NCBI GenBank assembly: GCA_000733355.1
Contig: JNVV01000034.1
Location: forward strand, 333,663 to 397,662
Reading direction: 5' to 3'
Length of the DNA: 64,000 nt
From: Falciphora oryzae
Lineage: Eukaryota > Ascomycota > Sordariomycetes > Magnaporthales > Magnaporthaceae
A model generated the notes under the pieces. That model was not told the DNA's origin. It saw only the letters and a program-made list of their open reading frames with translations, and did no database searches. Positions 9,248-18,511 of the stretch are shown piece after piece (the first letter of the stretch is position 1; every line of letters begins with the position of its first letter). The translations under genes and the position numbers were made by a program.

Positions 9248-11313
9248 CTACCGATGCACCCCGTCCTCTCCGTCAGTCGTCGCCATGTCCGACTTTGATA
9301 CCCCGTTGACGTTGCTGCCCGGCTTTCCTCCCAAGACTTCCCCGTACCACTTAGGATCGATACTCTGGAGGCTCAAGTGAGGCGACACGTCGGCTTCCTT
9401 GGGACCTCTTCTGTCCTGCACCGTCCAGCCCATACCCAGCATGGCCCAGCGGTTCGCGACGGAGTATTCCATCTCAAAGTCCTCGTAGCGGGGGGTTTCG
9501 ATAACTTGCTGGTAGTGCAGCGACGAACCGGGCCAAATGGCGTTGACGCGGCCCGTGTCGTTGTTCTTGTACCAGCTCCGGCAGTCGTCGGTATAGACGG
9601 TATGCTTCACCCACTCCTGGACGTGCTGGTTGAACAGGTCCGTGACGTCCTGGCGTGGCACCCAACTGCGGATCCCTTCGTTCTGCATCTTGCGCAGCAT
9701 TTGCACCGCGTACATACCCACCGAATGCAACGGCGCCATAACGCTACCGTTTTGAATCGGCCACGACGGGCCCATGAAGGTGATGAGGTTGGGCAGGTCC
9801 GGTACCGCCAGGCCTAGGTAAGCTTCAGGCCGGTCCCGCCAGGTGTCGCGCAGGTCCCGGCCCGACCGTCCAACCAGCGGGAACCGCGGCCGGAAGCTGG
9901 TATCGAACCCCGTCGCGCACACCACGGTATCGGCAGGCCGCTCAACACCATCGGCACCCACGACGCCGTGTTCCGTACAGTGCGTTACCGCCGTAAAATG
10001 TGCCGATACGTTAGGCTGCTGCACCGCTGCCAGGTAAGGGTCACCGGGCGTGATGCGGCGGCAGCCGAAGCCGAAGCCCGGCGCGAGCCCTTTACTTAAA
10101 CGCTCGTCCCGCAGGATCTGGGCGGTGCGTTTAGCAAAGTAGCCCGACGCCATTTGTTGCGCGCGCGACCCGCGGTAAAACGCGCCCCAACCGCCGTTGA
10201 CTTCGTCCTCAATAGCTTTGGCATGCGCGACAAGCGTTTCGGGCTTTTCGCGGAACCGCTCGCGCTCCTGGGGCGAATAGCTTTTATCCGGTGTCCCGGA
10301 ATTGCCCGCTAGAACGCCGAACCAGACGCCTGTGCGGACGAAAACGTCGAGGTGTTTGGCATGCGGTTGCATCCCTGTGGCGTTGTAGGTGGTGTTAATA
10401 GTTGCGGGGAGGAAGAAATAAAGTGGTGAACAATGGAAAGGCTTGGCCTACCCGGAACCGTTTGGATCGAAGACGAACCCGATCCGATGACCGCGATCGA
10501 CTCTGCTTTCCACTGCTTTTCGGTATAATCGCGCGGCCAGTTGGCCGTATGCACCACGCGACCTTGGAATTTATCCAATAAGCCGGGGATATCGGGCCAT
10601 TTCCACGAATTGAGGATGCCAGCGCCGTAAAGGAGAAGGTCGCAGTGCTCCTCGAATTCGCGCGGCTTCTCCTGGCCCGGCGACTGCTGGCGCAGTTTGA
10701 CCAGCCACCGGCCCTTTTCTTGCTGCCAGTAGCACCCCGTCACCTCGGTGTCGAATGTCATGTACTTGCGCAGATCGAATGTGTCGCAGACTTTGTCAAG
10801 GTATGCCCATATGTCGGGGGCATACGAAAAGTACCTGGGCCAGTCCGGATACTAGTTCACCTCGGCCGGCAGGGCTGGATGTCAGCAGTGTTCCAGATCC
10901 CTGGTAGGAATTGCCTTACCAGTGCGAACTGATAGGTGAAGGCATGGCTGGGGACGTCACACCCAGCCAGTGGGTATCGATTTTCCAGCCATGTTCCTAG
11001 ATAGTGCTAATCAGTTCATTGTCCTCGCGAGAGTGTGCGGCTATAACATGGGTCTAGGTAGGTAGGTGTTCGGCAGGGGGGAAGGGACAGTACCGCCAAT
11101 GTCGGGGTTCTTGTCGTAAATTACGTGCTCGACATTCTCGCACTCCTTCTGGATTAGGTATGCTGCGAGAATTCCAGAGATTCCAGCACCGATGGTCAGC
11201 ACGCGCAGCTTGCGGTTCTGGGGATCCAGCCACGTTGTGTCCTGGGGAATGTTGTAGCCCTCAGCCCCTGGCTGCGAGTAGCTGACAGGCTCGTTGGTTT
11301 GTGAGGGCGCCAT
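9248..11313 (-). CDS. FAD-dependent Baeyer-Villiger-type monooxygenase (MoxY/AflW-like by family)
   Basis: Four exons, complement(join(9248..10374, 10452..10851, 10920..10996, 11094..11313)), 607 residues. The first Rossmann motif TIGAGISG binds [21 protein letters not shown] follows directly across the first splice junction. The type I BVMO fingerprint FxGxxxHxxxW is present as [11 protein letters not shown], followed by the NADPH-binding [16 protein letters not shown] marks the distal FAD motif. All frames close exactly with the chosen splice sites. Such enzymes insert oxygen next to a carbonyl. MoxY performs this type of step on the averufin side chain in aflatoxin and sterigmatocystin biosynthesis, and the neighbours here fit that picture. 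It shares a 480-bp divergent promoter region with the aldo/keto reductase. Confidence 0.88.
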
Positions 11314-11792
11314 TGGTGGCCTTGGGGGTCAAGAACAAGCTATTGATGGTCTTGGGGGTCATGGGCGGGCTCTGAGTTGCCAGGTGGGGTGTGGTTAGGG
11401 TTAGTAGTCCATCTGTCAAGCCTGCTTGCCTCTAGAATAACACATCCCTTGCAGAGATATATTGGGTGTTCAGCCGACAGGGGAGCAAGCTCGTATACCA
11501 ACAGCAGGAGTCGGCGTCGGTGCTCGCAGATTCCGACGAGGGTGGTTACACAACCTAGTTTCCCCTCTTCATCCCGCGCAAACAAAGGGATGGCCGATCG
11601 GGCTGGTCGCCAACACCGACGGCGCGGGCGCGCAGGCTCCCCTCCCTCGTTCCCCTCACTCGCTCTTTCTTTAATCTCCTCGCCCACAACGGAACCAAGA
11701 CTCGCAGATTCCTTCACTGAATCCAGGGCAGATTCTCCCCATCCAGCCGAGTCCTGCTGCAAAGAACGACGCCACCTTGACCACCAGAAATC
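11314..11792. promoter_or_regulatory. Divergent promoter region between BVMO and aldo/keto reductase
   Basis: 479 bp between two divergent starts. It contains two copies of CTTGGGGGTCA (about 11325 and 11352), two copies of CTCGCAGATTCC (about 11523 and 11701) and several TCGG words near 11511-11545. None matches TCG(N5)CGA exactly. Co-regulation of the two genes is likely but not shown. Confidence 0.45.
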
Positions 11793-13044
11793 ATGGCCGT
11801 CCCTCCTGCTCGCGAGCCCCCCACACTGTTGGGCTACCACCGGATCCTCTCGCCCAGCGCCGGTGTTCGCGTGTCCCCGCTCTGCTTGGGGACCATGAAC
11901 TTTGGAGACGCGTGGAAGCACGGGATGGGCGAGTGCAGCAAGGAGACGACCTTTTCCATCCTCGACGCCTTCCACGAGGCTGGCGGCAACTTCATCGACA
12001 CGGCCAACTTCTACCAGGGCGAAGACAGCGAGAAGTGGGTGGGCGAGTGGATGGCGGCGCGGCAGAACCGCGACCAGCTGGTGCTGTCGACCAAGTACAC
12101 CTTTGGCTACCGCATGGCGGGGCCCGAGCTGCTCAAGTCCAACTTCAGCGGCAACTCGGCCAAGAGCCTGCGGCTGTCACTCGAGGCCAGCCTCGAGAAG
12201 CTGCGGACGGACTACATCGACCTGCTCTACGTGCACTTCTGGGACTTCACGACGAGCGTCGAGGAGCTGATGAACAGCCTGCACAACCTCGTCGCCCAGG
12301 GCAAGGTGCTGTACCTCGGCATCTCGGCCACGCCGGCCTGGCTGGTGGTCAAGTGCAACGAGTACGCCCGCTTCCATGGCCTCACCCGCTTCAGCGTCTA
12401 CCAGGGCCACTGGTCGTGCGCCTTCCGCGACCTGGAGCGCGACATCCTGCCCATGTGCGAGTCCGAGGGCCTGGGCCTCACGCCCTGGGGGGTGCTGGGC
12501 CGCGGCCAGTTCCGCGAGGGCGACGGCTACGCCCGCGAGGGCCGCAAGCTTATGGGCCCGCAGGACGAGACGCACCGGTTGGTGGGAGAGGTGCTGGGCG
12601 CCGTAGCCGAGCGCAAGCAGACGTCGCGCACCAGCGTGGCGCTCGCCTACGTCATGCACAAGGCGCCCTACGTGTTCCCCGTCGTGGGCGGGCGGCGCGT
12701 CGAGCACCTGCGCGAGAACATCGCGGCGCTGGGGCTCGAGTTGAGCGCCGACGAGATACGCGAGATCGAGGGCGCCGCGCCCTTCGACGCGGGCTACCCG
12801 CTGAGCTTCCTGTTCGAGAAGCCGGGCGGGCCGAAGTACAGCAGCGACATGACGACGCGCGACATTTGGCAGGTGGCCGGGAGCGGCCGACTCGAGATCG
12901 TCCCCAAGCTGCGGGTGAGGCTGCCTTCCCCCTCCCCCATTTTCGCGTTCTCTAGTCGTGCAAAACAGACTGCTGACACTCCTTGTCTGGGGACAATAGC
13001 CAATCGAGCCGCGACAGAGCGAAAGGTACTACGCTGGAAAATAG
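11793..13044 (+). CDS. Aldo/keto reductase, norsolorinic-acid-reductase-like (NorA/NorB type)
   Basis: Two exons, join(11793..12914, 13000..13044), 388 residues. The AKR tetrad is visible: Asp and Tyr in IDTANFY, Lys in STKYTFG and His in LYVHFWD. The opening GVRVSPLCLG and GGNFIDTANFYQ match aryl-alcohol-dehydrogenase-type AKRs such as NorA/NorB of aflatoxin clusters. Without splicing, the frame would run on for about 99 residues of non-family sequence. The intron at 12915-12999 gives the short expected tail starting PIEPR. It probably reduces a ketone or aldehyde of the polyketide side chain with NADPH. The divergent BVMO and the following AvfA-like gene support membership in the cluster. 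Confidence 0.87.
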
Positions 13045-13619
13045 GCTCAGGGTGGGATGGATGCGGAGCGGGAGGGAGAACTTGTGATGGAATTATTGGA
13101 CGCCTCCACCACAGCGGTGTGGTCACTGTGCCTTGCCGTCTCTACTTCGTGTCAATTGAAAGCTCAACTGCTGCGGGAGGTACCTTGGGTTGGGAGGTAA
13201 CCGAGCCCTAGGCAGCAACAGGAGGAAGGTGCAACACGGGGGAAGGTGCAACACGGTGCGCCCTAGAGATTGCAGTCAGCAGTAAGCGCTCCGTGTTTTC
13301 GGACTCCGAGCTCCTTCAAACTTCACATCAAATTGCTCTCAGACAACTGCTGCATCCAGCCAATCATTTCCTCCTCAGCTATCTGGTACGCACTTCGCAT
13401 AGCTTTTGCTTACCTACAGGTATCTTGCCGGGCTGTTGCTGTAGGCAGAGAGTTTAAGTCGCAACAGACATTTGATGAGTGTCATAGATGTCTTGTGCGT
13501 CATCCGTCCAAGTAGGAGTCTTCTTTTTTTTCTGATACCCAGTCGGCACCACACACCACCTCCATCAACGCCCAGCCGGATGCAAAATAGAAACTAGGTA
13601 ATCCGCTCCAATCACTGCG
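13045..13619. other. Intergenic with a short direct repeat
   Basis: 575 bp between the aldo/keto reductase and the second AvfA-like gene. The word GGAAGGTGCAACACGG occurs twice in immediate succession near 13225-13258. The rest presumably holds the 3' UTR and the promoter of the next gene. No gene was recognised. Confidence 0.4.
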
Positions 13620-14507
13620 ATGCCGGTCTACGCGCTCCTAGGAGCCACGGGTGCGACAGGCTCCAGCGTCCTGCGCAGCCTGCTGGCAGACACTCCCGAC
13701 GGCCTGACCAAGATCAAGGTGCTAGTCCGCTCCCGTGCCAAGCTGCTGGCCGCCTTCCCTCGGCTGGATGACCACGACAAGGTGGCCGTGCACGTCGGCG
13801 ACTCGACCGACCAATCCGCCCTGGCCCGCTGCGTTGCCGGCGCCGACGTCGTGTTCATGTGCGTCGCCCCCAGTGGCAGCCACCGCGGCAGCACGCTGGT
13901 CGAGGACACTGTGGCGACATTGCTCGTTGCCATCCAGGAGAACAGAAAGGACCCGTCAGTGCCAGAAGCAAAAGTGACGCCGACCGTGATCCTACTCCGC
14001 TCTGCGACGCTCAACCCGGCCCTGGCCCGCCAGGTGCCCAGGCTGGTCAACGGCGTGGTCTACTGGTGCCTGCGGCACAACTACGACGACCTCGAGCGGG
14101 CCACGGCGCGGCTGCGGGGCGCCGCCGGCAACAGGACGGCGCACTACGTCCTCGTGGACCCGCCGACGATGCACGACCCCCTGGGCCCCGCCACGGGCTT
14201 CAAGCTCCTGATCGAGCCGTTCAAGGAGCACCAGGCCACGCAGCTGGGCTTCGCGGATCTGGGCGAGGCCATGTGCGAGGTCGCCCGCAACGCCCCCGAG
14301 CACCGTGACGGCGCCGTCGGCGTTACGGCCACGGGACCCGTGCGCGCCGACTGGGGCGTCATATCGGGACACCTCGCCCGAGGCGCGGCGGGGAGGGTGG
14401 GCGACGCCATGGGGGGCTCAGGAGGCGTTGCGGGCCTGTTGGCAGCCGCAGCGCTGGTCCTTGCAACGGCTTGGCTGGCTTCCCCCGTTTTTGCTGCCGC
14501 CAAATAG
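13620..14507 (+). CDS. NmrA-like/AvfA-type NAD(P)-binding protein, copy 2
   Basis: Intronless, 295 residues. The start MPVYALLGATGATGS is a textbook NmrA/AvfA Rossmann opening. LVRSRAKL follows at the cofactor-specificity loop, then VVFMCVAPSGSH and an ILLRSATLNP segment aligned with SSASLEP of the gene at 4178. The last 30 residues are strongly hydrophobic (GLLAAAALVLATAWLA) and could be a tail anchor. AvfA/StcO-type proteins act with the CypX P450 and MoxY on averufin-type intermediates. Here the copy sits between the AKR and the GMC-fold gene. It is tail to tail with the latter. Confidence 0.85.
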   Translation: MPVYALLGATGATGSSVLRSLLADTPDGLTKIKVLVRSRAKLLAAFPRLDDHDKVAVHVGDSTDQSALARCVAGADVVFMCVAPSGSHRGSTLVEDTVATLLVAIQENRKDPSVPEAKVTPTVILLRSATLNPALARQVPRLVNGVVYWCLRHNYDDLERATARLRGAAGNRTAHYVLVDPPTMHDPLGPATGFKLLIEPFKEHQATQLGFADLGEAMCEVARNAPEHRDGAVGVTATGPVRADWGVISGHLARGAAGRVGDAMGGSGGVAGLLAAAALVLATAWLASPVFAAAK

Positions 14508-14781
14508 GTTAATATTGGTCGCGGCACTTTGCGTGTGAACGTCGGCGTCTTCTCGGGTTGGGACATCGCGATTGGCTTCTTGGAAGAGAGCAGGACGCCG
14601 ATTTTATTGGCCTTTCTATCTGGGTCTGTCTTTCATAGAGGTGATTTTCTTTATCCCGAGCCCGTCATTCTCCTGGTCCAGTCCCTCTCCTTTTCCTCTC
14701 AATCAACCCCCAACCCTGCAAGCAAGCATTATGCTTGCCTTTAGATGCATACCAAGTATTCTGTTGAGGGCTCTACCGCAG

Positions 14782-16892
14782 TTAGTTCCCAGCCAGTATA
14801 CCAGCCGCAATCTTCTCTGCCAGCGCGTACACCGTGGCCATGGGCTGGCCGTCCAGGCTGAAGGGGAACACGGAAGCATCAACAACCCGCACCCCCTTGA
14901 CCCCTCGCACGCGTCCCTTGGAGTCCACCACGGCCGCAGGGTCATCCGCCTTGCCCATGGCGCAGGTCCCCACGCCCGCATAGTACGCATCTGAAGTTTC
15001 GGCGATGTACCTCAGTATCTCCTCGTCGGTCTGGTACTTCTCCCCCGGCAGCAACTCCGGGCCCGCGATGACGGCCCGCATGCGCTCGTCGGCCACGAAC
15101 GCCCGGCACCTGCGGAAGGCCGCGACCGCCATCTCCTTGTCGCGCGGGTCGTCCAGCCAGCGCGGGTCCACGACAGGGTTGTCGGCCGCGTCCGTCGTGT
15201 TGACCGAGACGGTGCCCCGGCTGAAGAGGGTGAGCAGCGCCGCCGACATGCTGAAGTAGTTCTTGCCGTCGTACTGCGGGACAAAGGTGTCGTCGAGCGC
15301 GATGTACGAGAAGGACGGCCAGTCCGCGGGGAAGCGCGCGTCGATGTCGCGCTGCGTCGACTCGGTCAGCATCCCCGCGGGCGCCTTCTCGAAGGCGAAG
15401 TAGTCCTGGCCCGGGTTTGTCAGCAAGCCCTCGCGCCGTGCGTTGAAGTCGCGGATCGCGCGGGGGAGCGTCTCCTTGCTGCCGAGCAGCTGGCTGTGGC
15501 TCTCGACCGCGACGGGGCTCGTCGGCCCCAGGATGATGGTGTCCTGCAGGTTCTGGCCGACCCCGGGGAGGTCCGAGAGCACGGGGATGCCGAGGCCCTC
15601 GAGCGTCTTCCTGGGCCCAACGCCCGAGACCATGAGCAGCTGCGGGGACCGGAACACGCCCGCCAACACTATGACCTCCTTCTTGGCGGCGATGGACCAG
15701 TCGAACCCGCCCGTGTTGATCTTGACCCTCGTGGCCCGCTTGTCCGCGTCGAAGACGATCTGCTTGGCCAGGGTCCGCGTGAAGAGCTGCAGGTTGTTGC
15801 TCTCCATCAACCCCTCGCGCAGGTACGATGTCGAGGCCGTCTCGCGCCTGCGCGACTGCGGGTGGATCGTGTGCGTGATGTAGGACCGGCCGAGCAGGTT
15901 CCCGTTGGAGAAGCCCTGCGCCTCGGGGAAGCCGAGCCCCTCGAGCGTGCGGTCCACCCAGGACGAGATGGCGTTAGTCCAGTGCGGGTACGAGACCTGC
16001 ACTGGCCCGCTGTCGACCCCGTCTGCGAAGACTGACGCGTCGGCCGTCGTGGTCGCGTTGGCGGGACGGGGGCTGGCCCCGGGTCCGGACAGGCGGGCGC
16101 TCTTCTTGAAGAAGGGCAACCACTTGTCCCAGGTGTATGAGTCGTCTCCGACGTGGTCGGCCCACATCTTGTATGCGCCTTTGGATGCTCTGATTTTTTT
16201 TTTTTTTTTTTTTTTTTGGGTCAAGGCGAAGTCAGTCAGCCCGCGTTTCTTCCCTCGCTTCTCGAAAGAGTCTGGGTCAAGGCACGCACCGGTGGTACAA
16301 CATGGCACCGCGGGCGGTGCTGCCCCCTAGCGTCTTGCCCTGCATGTAGAACATGCTCCTCCCCGCGAGGCCCTGGTCATGTTGCGTTGGGCGGTCAGTC
16401 CTCGCCGGCGTGTATGATAATTCGGCTGTCGCTGCTTGAAACGGCACTACTCACCGGCTGTGGCTCGGTATACTGATACCAGTCAAAAAGCGGATTCTTC
16501 ATCTTGCCGTTGTCGAAAAAATAGTTGAACAGGTACATGGGCACCTCGGTCGCGTTGCCCGCGTCGATTTCGTAGAACCCGCCGGCCTCGATGACGGCGA
16601 CCGACTGCGTCCCGTTCTGGGCCAGGCGGCGCGCCATGGCCAGCCCCGCCGTGCCGCCGCCAACGACGACGTAGTCGAAGGCCTGGCCCGGCCAGCCATA
16701 CGCGCCAAAGTGGGAGCTCAGCAGGTCGCGCGCCTGGATCCGTCCGTCCTGCTGGGCCGCGTCGTAGCTACCAAAGAGGGCGGCCAGCGTGGGCACGGCC
16801 GTCATGGTCGAGTAGAGGACGGACTGGCGGAAGGCCATGACGGCGAGGAGGGGGACGACCGCGAGCGCAATTACGCCGGTCCAGAGACCCAT
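14782..16892 (-). CDS. GMC-fold protein, versicolorin-B-synthase-like (catalytic His lost)
   Basis: Three exons, complement(join(14782..16189, 16290..16372, 16455..16892)), 642 residues. An N-terminal hydrophobic segment (signal or anchor) precedes the FAD Rossmann motif [21 protein letters not shown] is the GMC signature 1 region, and [11 protein letters not shown] is signature 2. The C-terminal region that normally reads HxxGTCxMG instead reads [11 protein letters not shown], with Ala at the usual catalytic His. The second active-site His/Asn region reads LDGQPMAT. Loss of both redox residues suggests a non-redox role. Versicolorin B synthase (AflK/StcN) is a GMC-fold enzyme catalysing a dehydrative cyclisation, and it is the natural comparison given the cluster. 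Intron 2 contains a T tract of about 23 nt on the plus strand (16195-16217). Divergent from the DUF1772 gene. Confidence 0.83.
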
Positions 16893-17372
16893 GGCAAAGG
16901 CTGTGGGTGGTGATTGCCTTGGACTGGTTGCCTAAGGTACTTTTCGCTGTCAAGAGATCAAGATACCAACGCTGTAAATGGCTTTGAACCAAGCCTGTGG
17001 TTGATCATCACAACGGGACTCTACAAAAAAAGGGCCTGAGCCGTGCTGCCTTTGAACAACGGATGAGCTGCATGCTTCCCCGTATGCCAAGCCGGGTTTG
17101 GAGGGCTCGGCCGTGATCATAGCAGGGTGCAGTATGCGCGGACTCGAGGGAGGCGGGCAGCATTTTTCGCTCTCCGACTGCTGAATATCGGGCCGAGGAC
17201 GGAGGACCGACCTGGAGATCAGCACATGTTACTGATAACCACCACGCAAAGCTATGAATAGGTATCCATGGAGCTAAACCCTTCATGATTTCCCATGCTG
17301 GGCCGTTGGAAAAAAAAAATACAAAACATTTCCTAATCGCCAAGCCATCCTTGAGATTGATTCCAGGCCATC
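16893..17372. promoter_or_regulatory. Divergent promoter region between GMC and DUF1772 genes
   Basis: 480 bp between two divergent starts. It contains several CGG/CCG-rich words (about 17097-17112 and 17180-17212) that could serve a Zn2Cys6 factor. No exact TCG(N5)CGA site was found by eye. Confidence 0.4.
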
Positions 17373-17979
17373 ATGAAGGTCCAATCCGCAGCCGGCGACT
17401 TCGTCGGAGTAGAGGCTCTCGCTGTGGTATCGGGCTGCTTTCTCTCGGGTACGTAGTAATGCCTGCGCCATATTTTGCCCAATTCGCCTTGCTGCGGTAC
17501 ATAAGAGCTAACCTACAAAAGGCGCCATCATGGGGGTCTACCTCCTGACGATCCCCATGATTGTCGAGACGACCGACGACCCGAACAGGCTCGTGCAGCG
17601 CTGGTACCGCGTGTACCTCTCCGGGCACATCAGGGGCCCCGCCATCGCCGCGACGACGGGCCCGACGTACGCCTACGCGGCCTGGTCGCACGCGTCGGCC
17701 GGCGACCCCTGGCGCGTCTACGGCCTCGCGGGCTTGCTCACCTTCGCCATCGTGCCCTACACCTGGACCTTCATGGGCGCCACCAACAACGCGCTATTCC
17801 GCCTCGAGGCGCTCAGCCGCAAGAGCGGCAGCGGCAGCGGCAGCGGTGCCGTCGTGCCTGTGGGGGAGGCGCGGCGGCTTGTGCAGCGCTGGGGTGTCCT
17901 CAACGCGGTGCGAGCCCTGTTGCCCTTGGCGGGCGGGGTGATTGGGCTGTTGGGCACTTGCAAGGTTCTTTCTTTCTGA
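17373..17979 (+). CDS. DUF1772 small membrane protein, anthrone-oxygenase-like (HypC type)
   Basis: Two exons, join(17373..17448, 17522..17979), 177 residues. The intron has a GCTAACC branch site and an AAAAG acceptor. Hydrophobic segments lie near the N-terminus (ALAVVSGCFLSGAIMGVYLL), in the middle (YGLAGLLTFAIVPYTW) and at the C-terminus (LLPLAGGVIGLLG). The signature PYTWTFMGATNNALF, the RRLVQRWGVLNAVRALLP block and the paired basic residues match the DUF1772 anthrone-oxygenase family. HypC in aflatoxin biosynthesis oxidises norsolorinic acid anthrone to the anthraquinone. This gene is the strongest hint that the cluster product passes through an anthrone. The Ser/Gly repeat (SGSGSGSG) near residue 130 is low complexity. 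Confidence 0.84.
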
Positions 17980-18511
17980 CGGGAGTCGCGGATAGATATC
18001 GTGGAAGAAGCACAAGCCTTGTTTGCGGGTCAATTGATGTTTCCCCGGGCTCCTGAAACCGGTAGTTGGGTAGAGAGGTCGAAGAAGGCGGAAAGGGGTT
18101 CGTAAAAGGGAGGGCCAGTGGGAAACTTTGCTGTATCCTAGAACTGCGCAAGTCACAAACTCCACTCTGCCATGATGAAGCCGGCGACTGATCGCCACAT
18201 GCTCTCTGCCCCGTTTGATGGCGTGTTCCCCCTCCTGGCAGGTGAGCTGACATCACGTCTTGGACGCATGCACTCAGCTGGCTGGGTTGCACCGCAGAAG
18301 CAGAGGCAGGTCAAGCCCGACTCGGTAAATCGGGCACCCACTCGCTCGCTCTCCGAAGTGCGGCATGCTTTAGCCTCCAGGCTGAGTGAGGCTGCTATAT
18401 CTGCCGCCACACCGTAGAGGGAAGACCAAAGGCGCCAGACCCCGCCATTACGCATCACTGCATAGATCTGGATCCCATAGTGCAACATCGCGCGACACCA
18501 GCCCAGCAGCC
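17980..18511. other. Intergenic upstream of P450
   Basis: 532 bp between two plus-strand genes. The open frame runs upstream of the P450 start but has no family-like sequence. No other feature was recognised. Confidence 0.35.

Noticed and set aside
11395..11406. Telomere-like GGTTAGGGTTAG
   Set aside because: Fewer than two full TTAGGG units inside a promoter region; too short to be an interstitial telomere.
16195..16217. T tract as a transcription terminator
   Set aside because: It lies inside an intron of the GMC gene, which is transcribed on the opposite strand.
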